Positions 46,904 to 56,387 of a stretch of DNA of 64,000 bases are shown here, piece by piece. Each line of letters starts with the position of its first letter. Within the stretch, counting starts at the first letter, position 1. This DNA is from Clostridium pasteurianum BC1 (GTDB taxonomy: Bacteria; Bacillota; Clostridia; Clostridiales; Clostridiaceae): NCBI RefSeq assembly GCF_000389635.1, contig NC_021182.1, positions 4,926,708 to 4,990,707 on the forward strand, written 5' to 3'. The notes beneath the pieces were generated by a model, which was not told where the DNA came from, searched no databases, and saw nothing but the letters and a program-made list of their open reading frames with translations. The translations under genes were made by a program, and so were the position numbers.

Positions 46904-46929
46904 TTTATTCTCCTCCTTACCTTAAAAAT

Positions 46930-47364
46930 TTAAAAAGGTATGTCACCATCATCAATTGGAGTTATATCTGCTCCGATATCTGATTCGTTCATATCTCCTG
47001 TAGAATTAGATCTAAATTCGTCCTTTGGTGCTGAGGATTTATTGCCTCCCCATTCAAGGAATTGTATTTCATCAGCTACTACCTCGGTAACATATCTTCT
47101 GCTGCCATCCTTAGCTTCATAAGATCTAGTTTGTATTCTACCACTGATACCTATAAGCTTACCCTTACTCATATAGTTAGCTGTAGATTCAGCTTGCTTT
47201 CCCCATACTACTATGGAAATAAAATCCGCTTCCCTTACACCATCTCTATTAGGCATTCTTCTATCAACCGCTATAGTAAAGGTGGCAACGGCATTACCAC
47301 TTCCCGGAGTAAACTTAAGCTCTGGGTCTTTAGTAAGTCTGCCTATTAAAACAACTCTATTCAT
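46930..47364 (-). CDS. ssb: Single-stranded DNA-binding protein
   Basis: 144 residues. The OB fold starts [32 protein letters not shown] and [13 protein letters not shown] are SSB marks. The acidic tail ends DDGDIPF, the partner-binding tip. Confidence 0.95.
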   Translation of the reverse strand: MNRVVLIGRLTKDPELKFTPGSGNAVATFTIAVDRRMPNRDGVREADFISIVVWGKQAESTANYMSKGKLIGISGRIQTRSYEAKDGSRRYVTEVVADEIQFLEWGGNKSSAPKDEFRSNSTGDMNESDIGADITPIDDGDIPF

Positions 47365-47384
47365 CTTTACACCACCATTTAAAA

Positions 47385-47672
47385 TTATTTTTCATCTCTT
47401 ACTATTAGATGTCTTATAACACCATCAGTAATTCTGAAAATACGATCTAATTCTTTTGGTAATTCGGAATCAGCACTGAAGTTTATTAATGTATAATATC
47501 CTTCATTAACTTTGTCTATTTCATAAGCAAGTTTTCTCTTGCCCCAAGAATCAATATTATCTACTGTTCCACCACCATTTTCAATAACACCTTTAAACTT
47601 TTCAACATTAGCTTTAACAGTGTCCTCTTCTAATGATGGATTCAATATAAATAAAGTTTCATACTTTCTCAT
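47385..47672 (-). CDS. rpsF: 30S ribosomal protein bS6
   Basis: 95 residues from ATG 47672, which gives the family start [20 protein letters not shown] 9 bases upstream falls within the SD region GGGGAGGAGG. Its partner bS18 is in the same operon. Confidence 0.95.
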   Translation of the reverse strand: MRKYETLFILNPSLEEDTVKANVEKFKGVIENGGGTVDNIDSWGKRKLAYEIDKVNEGYYTLINFSADSELPKELDRIFRITDGVIRHLIVRDEK

Positions 47673-47689
47673 TAGATTCACCTCCTCCC

Positions 47690-47732
47690 CCCGGACTAAC
47701 GGCTATGCATTTTGCATAGCAGGGATTACATC
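47690..47732 (-). promoter_or_regulatory. rpsF leader, S6:S18-type autoregulatory hairpin
   Basis: The minus strand reads CCCTGCTATGC-AAAAT-GCATAGC then CGTTAGTCCGGGG. The hairpin next to the conserved CCGTTAG, closed by an outer CCC/GGG stem, resembles the S6:S18-binding motif of rpsF leaders. Confidence 0.6.
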
Positions 47733-47771
47733 AATATATAATACCACAACTACTAACGATTTACAAGTAGT

Positions 47772-47975
47772 TTATTCATTGGCAGTATTATTATTTTCAA
47801 TAACTGACTTCATATCCTTTTCAAACTTGCTTCTTGGAAGCATAACTATCCTTCCACATCCTGTACACTTGATTTTTATATCTGCACCAGTTCTTATTAT
47901 TTCCCAAGCATTTGTACCACAGGGATGCTGCTTTTTCATTTTTACAATATCCCCTAATTCAAAATTTTTATTCAT
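47772..47975 (-). CDS. DUF951 family protein
   Basis: 67 residues: LGDIVKMKKQHPCGTNAWEI, then IKCTGCGRIVMLPRSKFEK. Conserved Cys residues suggest metal binding. It overlaps mscS by 8 bp, a common clostridial arrangement. Function unknown. Confidence 0.85.
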   Translation of the reverse strand: MNKNFELGDIVKMKKQHPCGTNAWEIIRTGADIKIKCTGCGRIVMLPRSKFEKDMKSVIENNNTANE

Positions 47976-48858
47976 TTTTTTCCTCCTTAATAATAATTTG
48001 TTTTACGTTACTAGTAATAACTATGTTAGAATCATCTAGTTCATCTTTTATAAATTTTCTAAGCCTATTTCCATTCTGTAGTTGAGTTGACGGCTTAACC
48101 TTACCAGCTACTCTGATATTCATACCACTTGGTGAAAAAGAAATTATACCAATCACTTTTGGTTTCTCTACTACATCTCCAGATGTTTGACTAAATTTAT
48201 CACAAGCTCTGTTCATTACATCTATAACCTTATCTGTTTTCTCACTATAATCTATACATATATCTACCGTAATAGTTATTGATCCTCTTGAATGATTAGT
48301 TACTTTGGTAATAAGTCCATTAGGTACTATGTGTAAGTCACCATTAAAATCTCTTATCTTTGTAACTCTAAGTTCTATGCTCTCTACTATGCCGCCCTTA
48401 TTATCTAAATCTATGTAATCTCCTACAGAAAATTGATTCTCAAAAATAATGAAAAATCCATTAATAACATCTTTAATTATGCTTTGAGAACCGAGACCAA
48501 TAGCAACTCCACCAATGCTAGCAAAAGTTATACTTATATTCCCAAATAAATCAGTAACATTTAATATAGCTATAATTCCTACAAAATACACTCCATATTT
48601 TAATAAACTTTTTAACAATGCACCTATAGTTTTAGATTTTTTATCATCTGTAGAAAATCTAGATTCAATGTGTTTTTTCACTGCTTTATCAATTATGGCT
48701 CTGCCTATTCTCACCGCTATATACATAACAACTATAATAATGAATATTTTTAATGCTATTACCATACCATTATATAGATTTAAATTTATATTTCCTACTT
48801 TTATACCACCATTATTTAAATCTACTTTAACAGTCCCAAAGCCCTGTAATTTTTCCAT
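47968..48858 (-). CDS. MscS-family mechanosensitive channel
   Basis: 296 residues. N-terminal helices lead to the pore helix and beta domain (FASIGGVAIGLGSQSIIKDVINGFFII, FSVGDYIDLD, VPNGLITKVTNHS). It releases solutes on hypo-osmotic shock. It lies upstream of and overlapping DUF951. Confidence 0.9.
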   Translation of the reverse strand: MEKLQGFGTVKVDLNNGGIKVGNINLNLYNGMVIALKIFIIIVVMYIAVRIGRAIIDKAVKKHIESRFSTDDKKSKTIGALLKSLLKYGVYFVGIIAILNVTDLFGNISITFASIGGVAIGLGSQSIIKDVINGFFIIFENQFSVGDYIDLDNKGGIVESIELRVTKIRDFNGDLHIVPNGLITKVTNHSRGSITITVDICIDYSEKTDKVIDVMNRACDKFSQTSGDVVEKPKVIGIISFSPSGMNIRVAGKVKPSTQLQNGNRLRKFIKDELDDSNIVITSNVKQIIIKEEKNE

Positions 48859-49135
48859 AATATTTCAACTGCCTTTGTATTTTTTATTATAATATACCAC
48901 AAAATCTTTTAATTCAAAAGTAAGTAAAATTAGGTGTTTCTCTCATTTCCATTGCTGGAAATAATTATTGCTTGCATATATATTTAATCCTTAATATAAA
49001 AATACAATGTAATATAATTATTACATCAGTAACATATTACGCCCATATCAATTAATATGTTATAATATGTATATAATTATTTTTTCTATTAAAAATATAA
49101 TTATATTATGTAATTAATTTTTAATGAGGTATATT

Positions 49136-49822
49136 ATGAAATTATTTCTATTAATATTTAAGGCAGTATTATTTGGAATTAGTACAGGTTTTATCCTTTC
49201 AATTCCAATTGGGCCTGCTGGTATAGAATCAATACGACGAACTATTTCCAAGGGTTTTAAAGAAGGTTTTACAGTATCATTAGGTGCATTAAGTGCAGAT
49301 GTTTTATATTTATTGCTAATAAATTGTGGTCTTGCAAATATACTAAGTAGTAATAAAAAAACAGAATCCTTATTTTGGATTATATCAGGTTTAATATTAA
49401 CTTTCATAGGTTATAATTCAATTAAACGTAAAGGTGGCAATGAAACTTTTTTATCTAAATTTATGAAAAATCTAAATCTTTCCTCCTTACCATTTGTGGC
49501 TGGATTTTTTATAACAGTATCAAATCCAATGACACCATCCATATGGCTAACTTTAAGTGGTACTGTCATAAGATCTTGGTATTATATAAATAAAACTTGC
49601 TATTATATTTTTATTATTTCCATAATAATTGGCATGATTTCATGGTTTGCCCTTTTAAATTTTCTTGCCCTAAGAGGCTTTAATCTATTAGGTAAAAATA
49701 ACTCTCATAAAACAGTTTCTCTTTTAATGTGGGGTACAGTATGTGCTGGTTTAATCTTTATAGGATATGGTTTTTATGATTTTTTTAATTCTAATATTTT
49801 GATGATGAAACATTTTAATTAA
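49136..49822 (+). CDS. LysE-family amino-acid exporter-like protein
   Basis: 228 residues from ATG 49136 (SD TGAGG). Six hydrophobic segments. STGFILSIPIGPAGIESIRR is the LysE/RhtB N-terminal block, and FFITVSNPMTPSIWLTL the central one. The substrate is unknown. Confidence 0.75.
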   Translation: MKLFLLIFKAVLFGISTGFILSIPIGPAGIESIRRTISKGFKEGFTVSLGALSADVLYLLLINCGLANILSSNKKTESLFWIISGLILTFIGYNSIKRKGGNETFLSKFMKNLNLSSLPFVAGFFITVSNPMTPSIWLTLSGTVIRSWYYINKTCYYIFIISIIIGMISWFALLNFLALRGFNLLGKNNSHKTVSLLMWGTVCAGLIFIGYGFYDFFNSNILMMKHFN

Positions 49823-49911
49823 TTATATCAATAGTTTAAAATATTATTTATCAATTACCTTTACTTAATAAATTATAAGTATTTACAATTAGGACGAAAG
49901 GATGTTTAAAT

Positions 49912-50964
49912 TTGGAAAAAATATTAGATAAGCTTGATAGAATTGTAATTTTTGTAATAATTTATTCAATTCTATTTATTACTTTTTTTAATACATTGAA
50001 ATATACAATACCCTTTGTTTTGGCCTTAATTTTTGCATTTATTCTTCAGAAACCAACAAATTTTCTCATAAAAAAATTTAATCTAAAAAGCTCTATAGCT
50101 GCTTTAATAACAACATCAGTTTTTTCAGCTATTATTATAATTTTTTTAATGTGGGGAATTAATACAATAACTAATGAAATTATTCTTCTTACAAAGAATA
50201 TACAGATGTATCTATCTCAAAATACATCTAGAATTACATATTCAATAAATAATTTACAAAAGTATTACAAAAATCTAGATCCAGCTATAATAAGTACTAT
50301 TGATACAAATATTTCTAATTTTTCAACTAAAACACTGTCAACTACATTAAATGTTTCCGGTAAAATTATGTCAATTATTTTAGTTTCTATATCTTATATT
50401 CCATATATAGCTATGGTAATAATTTTTACTTTAATATCTACATATTTTTTTACCAAAGATTTTTCTTCTGCTAAAAACAAATTTATTGAAGTTATACCTA
50501 CAAACAAAACTGAAAGAATACTGTATATAATAGAATCAATAAAAAAAATGCTTGGTAATTATTTATTATCTTATGTAATAATAATAGGAATAACTTTTAT
50601 TGAGACTATAATAGCTTACTTAGTATTAGGGGTAAATTATGCAATTTTATTAAGTATAATAACTGCAATTTGTGATATACTTCCTATAATAGGAATAGGT
50701 ATTATTTATCTTCCTCTTGCCGTAATTTATCTTTTCAGTGGAAATTACTTTACAGCTTTTGGCCTTATTATAGCATATACTTTAGTTGCTGTAATAAGAC
50801 AAATTATTGAACCAAAAATAGTATCATCTACACTTGGTATTCATCCAGTTGCTGCATTAGCTGCATTATTTATAGGCTTGGAGGCAAATGGGGTATCAGG
50901 AATATTTTTCCTTATGTTTTTAATCCTTTTTTATAATATCTTAAAAAGTGTTGATGCCTTATAG
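49912..50964 (+). CDS. AI-2E family transporter / YtvI-like membrane protein
   Basis: 350 residues from TTG 49912 (SD AAAGGA). Eight or so helices, with LGVNYAILLSIITAICDILPIIGIG and IIEPKIVSSTLGIHPVAALAALFIG typical of the family. Members include spore-related YtvI and exporters; the role here is open. Its terminator is the hairpin that carries the yyaC SD. Confidence 0.85.
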   Translation: MEKILDKLDRIVIFVIIYSILFITFFNTLKYTIPFVLALIFAFILQKPTNFLIKKFNLKSSIAALITTSVFSAIIIIFLMWGINTITNEIILLTKNIQMYLSQNTSRITYSINNLQKYYKNLDPAIISTIDTNISNFSTKTLSTTLNVSGKIMSIILVSISYIPYIAMVIIFTLISTYFFTKDFSSAKNKFIEVIPTNKTERILYIIESIKKMLGNYLLSYVIIIGITFIETIIAYLVLGVNYAILLSIITAICDILPIIGIGIIYLPLAVIYLFSGNYFTAFGLIIAYTLVAVIRQIIEPKIVSSTLGIHPVAALAALFIGLEANGVSGIFFLMFLILFYNILKSVDAL

Positions 50965-50978
50965 AATCCTTATAGTAT

Positions 50979-51023
50979 AAAAAACCTCCTTTTGGTTAAA
51001 ATTCTAAAAAAGGAGGTTTTTTT
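50979..51023 (+). terminator. Terminator whose 3' arm holds the yyaC Shine-Dalgarno
   Basis: Perfect 15-bp arms (50979-50993 and 51008-51022) enclose a 14-nt loop. The 3' arm contains AAGGAGG (51010-51016), then a seven-T run and the ATG of yyaC at 51024. The hairpin should end the AI-2E transcript and hide the SD in any read-through RNA. Confidence 0.8.
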
Positions 51024-51608
51024 ATGATAAATAAGGTAATAATTGACTCAATGGAAAGCAACTCCGTATTTAAGGTTAGAGATATATTATCTAAAGAAAT
51101 TTTGTCTGTTATTAAAGAAAGACCCATAATATTATTGTGTATTGGAACTGATAGATCTACAGGAGATTCCTTAGGTCCTTTAGTTGGTGATAAACTTAAT
51201 TTTCTTATAAGAGATCATATATTTATATATGGAAACTTAGAGTGTCCAATACATGCTAAAAATTTATGTGATACTGTAAATAAAATAAAATCTACATATA
51301 AAAATCCATATATAATAGCAGTAGATGCTTGTCTAGGTAATATACAAAATGTAGGTAAAATTATAATAGAAAATAAACCAGTAATTCCTGGAGCTGCTAT
51401 GAATAAAAAACTTCCCCCAATAGGTGATTTAAGTATAACTGGTATAGTAAACATTGCAGGTGCACTAGAATTTATGGTACTTCAAAATACTAGATTATAT
51501 GTAGTAATGCATTTAGCAGATATTATATCAAGTGGAATCTACCATTCTATTATCAAGACTATAGGTGGTAAAAAAAATATTATCTCCAACAATAGAGGTC
51601 TTGTATAA
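51024..51608 (+). CDS. yyaC: Spore protease YyaC-like protein
   Basis: 194 residues. ILLCIGTDRSTGDSLGPLVG and AVDACLGN match YyaC, a relative of the germination protease and hydrogenase maturation protease fold. A role in the sporulation lineage is known for the family. Its SD is buried in a terminator hairpin, so it may need its own sporulation promoter starting at or inside that hairpin. Confidence 0.85.
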   Translation: MINKVIIDSMESNSVFKVRDILSKEILSVIKERPIILLCIGTDRSTGDSLGPLVGDKLNFLIRDHIFIYGNLECPIHAKNLCDTVNKIKSTYKNPYIIAVDACLGNIQNVGKIIIENKPVIPGAAMNKKLPPIGDLSITGIVNIAGALEFMVLQNTRLYVVMHLADIISSGIYHSIIKTIGGKKNIISNNRGLV

Positions 51609-52207
51609 ATTCTATTATTTAATTTATATAGATTTTAATTAATATTTACATTTATTCAATAACATTTAAATAGAAAACATTTAACTAATATAGATATTTT
51701 ATGATGAATAATAATTTACAACTACATACACATACTTTATTATTTTATATATAGTTATAAATAATTTTTATAAATAATTGCAACATATATACAAATTAAA
51801 GAATATATATGTTGCAATTAAAATTATACTTTTGCAGCTAATAGATAGTATTTATATAAAATAACTGTTTATTAACCAAAATAATTTGTTGCAGCATATA
51901 TATCAAATTGTAACTATTTAGCTACTATATGTTGTATTGTAAAGACATAAATAGTTTTATCAAAGCTTATAGAAAACTTATCAAATATAGTTTCAATTTT
52001 AAACTTATATACTTAATTATCTTTCAAAAAGTATATTTAATAAAATATATACTATACAAGTGAAGATTTTGCATTGGGACAAGTATAAGTAGTATAGTAA
52101 AAATTAATTTAAAACTTTTTTTAAATTATATATAAGATAAAATTTAAAAATAAGTGGTTTTTTTATAATAAAAGTAATTTGTCATACTATCTGTATAATT
52201 TCTTTTA
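51609..52207. other. AT-rich gene-free stretch with repeated GTTGCA/TGCAAC motifs
   Basis: No coding sequence is supported. Perfect 14-bp arms ATTGCAACATATAT (51777-51790 / 51805-51818) form a hairpin without a T-run. Related words TTGTTGCAGCATATATAT (about 51887-51904) and ATATGTTGTATTG (about 51947-51959) follow. Confidence 0.5.
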
Positions 52208-52462
52208 TTATATTATAGATGAGTATATTCTATTATTGAGTATGTACTCTATTTCATCTATAGATTTACTTCCCATATCAATTATCAATATTCCTTCTTT
52301 CTTAACATTGCTTTCATGTATGAAATTAGTTAGACCTCCACTTTTTAGATTACATATTAAAGCATCACAATTTTCTTTATGATTCCATTCTAATATCTCG
52401 TATCCTCTCTTCTCTAATTCAATTTTTACATACATTAATTCATCTGAAACACAAATTTTCAT
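52208..52462 (-). CDS. YkuS-like UPF0180 family protein
   Basis: 84 residues: YVKIELEKRGYEILEWNH, then CDALICNLKSGG and GILIIDMGSKSIDEIEYIL. It resembles YkuS/UPF0180. Function unknown. The SD (GGGAGG) sits in the 3' arm of a terminator-like hairpin, as for yyaC. Confidence 0.7.
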   Translation of the reverse strand: MKICVSDELMYVKIELEKRGYEILEWNHKENCDALICNLKSGGLTNFIHESNVKKEGILIIDMGSKSIDEIEYILNNRIYSSII

Positions 52463-52465
52463 ATA

Positions 52466-52506
52466 AAAAACCTCCCATGGGTATTATTTCCCATTAAGAG
52501 GTTTTT
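52466..52506 (-). terminator. Terminator whose 3' arm holds the ykuS-like gene's Shine-Dalgarno
   Basis: On the minus strand AAAAACCTC..ATGGG pairs with CCCAT..GAGGTTTTT. GGGAGG followed by six Ts precedes the ATG. It should end the parA-parB-DUF4446 transcript. Confidence 0.75.
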
Positions 52507-52538
52507 ATTAATAATATTTAAATTTTATAGTAAAAATT

Positions 52539-53039
52539 TTATTTTTTACTTACTGCATCTTTTAGTACATGTTTTTCTTCATCTGACAAGTCATATCTGG
52601 ATATTCCCTTATCGATAGGTTTTGCATAAGTAGTACTTTCATTTCTTCCATATATACTTGTTATAATTACTCCATCATTATTATTGTCAAGTAAAGCAAC
52701 AGAAAAGCTTAAATCACTACCAACATCCTCAAAAGCTTTGTATCGTATTATTGATATATTTTGTAAGCATTTATTTATTTTTTCATGAATATCCTCATAT
52801 AAATTCTTAACTACTTTTGATTCATTATCTATTTTATCTATTTTATCCATATATGATTCTATTAATTCTTGTAGATTACTATTTTCTACTCCTCTCGTTA
52901 ATTTCCTATATTTACTTTCCAATCTATTAATAGCTTTTATATTAACAAAAGATAATAACAATAAGATTATTATTATTATTATTAAAATACCTACTATGTA
53001 TATACTTAAATTATTATATATTTCAATTATAGTCTGCAT
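52539..53039 (-). CDS. DUF4446 family protein
   Basis: 166 residues. One N-terminal membrane helix (IYIVGILIIIIIILLLLSFV), a coiled-coil-prone middle, and the C-terminal block IRYKAFEDVGSDLSFSVALLD typical of DUF4446. It is constantly found after parB in clostridia. Function unknown. Confidence 0.85.
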   Translation of the reverse strand: MQTIIEIYNNLSIYIVGILIIIIIILLLLSFVNIKAINRLESKYRKLTRGVENSNLQELIESYMDKIDKIDNESKVVKNLYEDIHEKINKCLQNISIIRYKAFEDVGSDLSFSVALLDNNNDGVIITSIYGRNESTTYAKPIDKGISRYDLSDEEKHVLKDAVSKK

Positions 53040-53066
53040 TTGTTTATTTGCCCCATCCTTTCTTTT

Positions 53067-53106
53067 AAAATTTAAAAATGTTTCACGTGAAACATCTTTA
53101 AATTTT
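53067..53106. promoter_or_regulatory. parS site 1 inside a 40-bp near-perfect palindrome
   Basis: TGTTTCACGTGAAACA at 53079-53094 is the exact parS consensus. The symmetry extends to 20 bp per arm with one mismatch and covers the parB stop codon (53098-53100). ParB nucleates here to load the partition complex. Confidence 0.93.
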
Positions 53107-53964
53107 TAATATATCTAGTATTCGTTGAAGATCATCATTTGAATAGTATTCGATTTCTATCTTTCCCTTGTTGTTTTTATTTTTTAAATTTACCTTTGTT
53201 CCAAAAATACCCTCTAATTTATTTCTTACATCATTAATGTAAACATTAACGTTTTCGTCATTATTTTTTTTAGTTACTTTATTCTTATTATTTAATTGCA
53301 AACTTTTAATAAGTCTTTCCGTCTCCCTAACGCTTAAGCCTTCATCTATTATTTTTTGGGATATTTCATATTGTAAATCATTATTTTCAACACTAAGTAT
53401 AATCCGTGCATGCCCTTCTGATATAACAGCATCTATTAAATATTCCTGAACTCTTTTATCTAAATTCAATAATCTAATACAATTTGTAATAACCGTTCTT
53501 GATTTACCAACTTTTTTGCCTAATTCTTCCTGTGTTATGTCAAAATCTTCAAGTAATTTTTTGTAGGCAAGACCTTCTTCTATTGGATTTAAATCTTCTC
53601 TCTGTATATTTTCTATTAAAGATACCTCTAACAAATCTCTATTAGATAATTCCATAATTACTGCTGGCAATTCCTTCAATCCTATGCTTTTTGCAGCTCT
53701 CCAGCGACGCTCTCCTGCAACAATAATATAAAAATCATTTATTTTTTTTAATATAAGTGGTTGAATAATTCCATGTTGCTTAATAGATTGAGCTAACATT
53801 ATAATTTTTTCATCGTCAAAATTTTTTCTAGGTTGATCATTGTTTGGTTTTATTAAATTTATAGGAATTAGATTCACAACTTTATTATCATCTTCTATAT
53901 TTTCCAACACATTTTGATTTATCAATGCACCTAATCCTTTACCCAATCCACCTCTTTTATTCAT
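53098..53964 (-). CDS. parB: Chromosome partition protein ParB (Spo0J)
   Basis: About 288 residues from ATG 53964 (SD GAGAGGTG), giving MNKRGGLGKGLGAL. The ParB CTPase motifs (LIKPNNDQPRKNFDD; VAGERRWRAAK; ENIQREDLNPIEE) and HTH (TQEELGKKVGKSRTVITN) are present. It loads on parS and works with ParA in origin segregation. Confidence 0.95.
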   Translation of the reverse strand: MNKRGGLGKGLGALINQNVLENIEDDNKVVNLIPINLIKPNNDQPRKNFDDEKIIMLAQSIKQHGIIQPLILKKINDFYIIVAGERRWRAAKSIGLKELPAVIMELSNRDLLEVSLIENIQREDLNPIEEGLAYKKLLEDFDITQEELGKKVGKSRTVITNCIRLLNLDKRVQEYLIDAVISEGHARIILSVENNDLQYEISQKIIDEGLSVRETERLIKSLQLNNKNKVTKKNNDENVNVYINDVRNKLEGIFGTKVNLKNKNNKGKIEIEYYSNDDLQRILDILKI

Positions 53965-53969
53965 ATTTA

Positions 53970-54737
53970 TCACCTCTCTTGTCTAGTGAGAAATTCTTCT
54001 GCTAAGGTGTTATAATATTCTGCACCTTTACATTTATCGTCATATAAGAAAATAGGAAGTCCAAAACTAGGCGCTTCAGCAAGTCTAATATTTCTAGAAA
54101 TAGTGGTTTTATACACTTTGTTTATAAAATATTTATTTACTTCTTTGCATACTTCATTAGATAATTTAGTTCTATTATCAAACATAGTAAGTATAACTCC
54201 TTCTACTTCCAAATTTTTATTTAATGATTTTTTTACTAATTGAATAGTATTTACAAGCTGTCCAACTCCTTCTAATGCATAAAATTCAGCTTGTATAGGA
54301 ATTAATACACTACTTGAGGCACATAAAGAATTAATGGTTAATAAACCTAATGACGGTGGACAATCGATAAATATATAATCATATTCATCCTTTAATTCAT
54401 TAATTTTGTTCTTTAAAATAGATTCTCTACTTTCCATTTCTATAATTTCAATTTCTGCACCTGCAAGTTCTAGTGTAGATGGAGCAATATATAAATTTTC
54501 AATAAGTTGAGATTTCAATATAACATCTTTTAATGAAATATCCTCTGTCATTACATCATATACAGATCTTTTAATATTAATTTTGTCAATTCCAAGACCA
54601 CTAGTAGTATTACCCTGAGGATCTATGTCTATTGTTAAAATTTTATAACCTTTCATAGCTAAGTATGAACAAAGATTAATATTAGTAGTAGTTTTTCCTA
54701 CCCCACCTTTTTGATTAAATATACTTATTACTTTCAC
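53970..54737 (-). CDS. parA: Chromosome partition ATPase ParA (Soj)
   Basis: About 255 residues from GTG 54737 (SD AGAGG, 8 bases); an upstream GTG at 54746 is less well placed. The deviant Walker A is FNQKGGVGKTTT, and LTIDIDPQGNTTSGLG and IDCPPSLGLLT follow. It is 5 bp ahead of parB. Confidence 0.95.
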   Translation of the reverse strand: MKVISIFNQKGGVGKTTTNINLCSYLAMKGYKILTIDIDPQGNTTSGLGIDKINIKRSVYDVMTEDISLKDVILKSQLIENLYIAPSTLELAGAEIEIIEMESRESILKNKINELKDEYDYIFIDCPPSLGLLTINSLCASSSVLIPIQAEFYALEGVGQLVNTIQLVKKSLNKNLEVEGVILTMFDNRTKLSNEVCKEVNKYFINKVYKTTISRNIRLAEAPSFGLPIFLYDDKCKGAEYYNTLAEEFLTRQER

Positions 54738-55100
54738 TAAATTCACCTCTTTCTACAATTACTTGAATTCTTATTATAATGCTTTGAATTTACATACTAC
54801 TATTATTATAATCTCATAGTTAAACTTATTAAATACATTTCATAAAACATTTATAAAAAAATCAAAATTTATATTTAAATAGCTATTGAAAAAATATTAA
54901 TTTTTAACCTTGTAATATTCTAGTTTAAAATTAATAATATTAATTTTAAACTAGAATATATGAATGCATAGCTTTTTAATCTAATGTGCCAAATTCTCCA
55001 ATCCCCCATAGGATAGATATGGATAGTACCTTAATATAAATAATCTCATACTATTTATATTAATAATATTTATATAATTAATATTATTTTATATATAATG

Positions 55101-55290
55101 TTGTAGGGATAATACGAAAATGTGGAAACCAGGCTATGCCTTTCCTACGCAAAATATTAAAGGCTCAATGTATATATACGATATTGCACAATACCCTTGC
55201 TGCAAGGGTATTTCAAGCCTGTGGAGAGTGTAGATTACGAACTCTTGGAAGCAGGAAGCTCTTACTGTTTTTTTAAGTTGGAGTAGTTCA
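55101..55290 (+). mobile_element. Minimal IS200/IS605-like element (no transposase)
   Basis: The left side has subterminal palindromic sequence (GTAGG...AGGCTATGCCTTTCCTAC). The right side reads ATTACGAACTCTTGGAAGC and ends in GGAGTAGTTCA, as recalled for the TnpB/omega-RNA ends of IS605-family elements. An internal stem ATACCCTTG/CAAGGGTAT (55191-55211) adds structure. No tnpA or tnpB remains in the 190 bp. Confidence 0.5.
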
Positions 55291-55663
55291 AATGATAAGA
55301 ATGAAATATCTAAACATATTTTAAATATGAATATTAGAATTTTTTTATTATTGAGTTTTTGCTTTTTGCACTAAATATCCATTAAATTTAAAAATTTTTA
55401 GAGCTCCGTTATTAATAAATTCTGTATTATTAATAAAGCAAAATTTATTTTACCAATAAATCTATAAATTAAATACAAAAATACTTCTTCTATTTGTATA
55501 GGGCTTTTTAATCTTTTATAAACCTAAACTTATATGTTAAAAAATATTTAATTAGAAAATACATTTTCTTATCACATCCTTCCAGCTTTTAGTCATAATT
55601 TTTTAAACATAATTTTGAGATATTCTAGAAACTAAAATTAATATGTACATAAATAAAGTTCTT

Positions 55664-55948
55664 GGCATCAGTTGGAGTTTTTGCTTATGACCTCTGATGC
55701 TTACTAACAGATTTCTTAGTATCGGTATTATGATACTTAGAAATTGTTGTCCTTTAGGGCAAATCACTATCCAGGGACGTAGCCACTCTTTACTCCCACT
55801 TTACGAAAAGCAGACAAAACAAAATTTATTTTGTATTTGGTCGCTTTCACAGAGTGCAAGCAAAGAACCAAAATCTTAGATTTTGCGTGAATCGCTTTCA
55901 CAGAGTGCGATGGGAGTATTAGAGAGGGTAGTCATCGGATAAATATAA
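55664..55948. repeat. Hairpin repeat, copy B, with internal insert
   Basis: It has the same outer order as copy A at 27119-27241: a CATCAG/CTGATG hairpin, ATCCAGGGACGTAGCCACTC, then GTAGTCATCGGATAAATAT. The loop is expanded by about 110 bp that carries TCGCTTTCACAGAGTGC twice. Confidence 0.65.
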
Positions 55949-56387
55949 TGTCAATTGAATTAGTACCACATCTGTAACTTCGTAATATGTAGTTTGTACA
56001 TTAAAGATTTATAATTTTTTGTATAAACACTCAATATAAGTTACTCTAAAATTGCATTGTTTAGTTAAAAATTTTATATATATATTTAAATTACCAATTG
56101 TGGTATTACAGGCTCTCTATAAAATATCTGAAAAATAAAATTTAACATTCCACTATATAATTATTTTTAACTTATTTAGAAAATGCTAATTAATTTTTTA
56201 TAAATTTTATATTGTAACATTTTATATTATTTATATAATATGATTAAACCACAAAAATCTATAAACTAATTTCCACTATACCATCTATAATGGTTTCGAT
56301 GTAAGATCTTCACCATATATAGTATATATTTTTTATTAAATACACTTTTTGTGAGATAATCATTATATAAAATTTATATTATATGAA

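Noticed and set aside
55697..55879. 60-codon ORF in the parA-noc gap
   Set aside because: It lies entirely within the hairpin repeat and its insert, without an SD.
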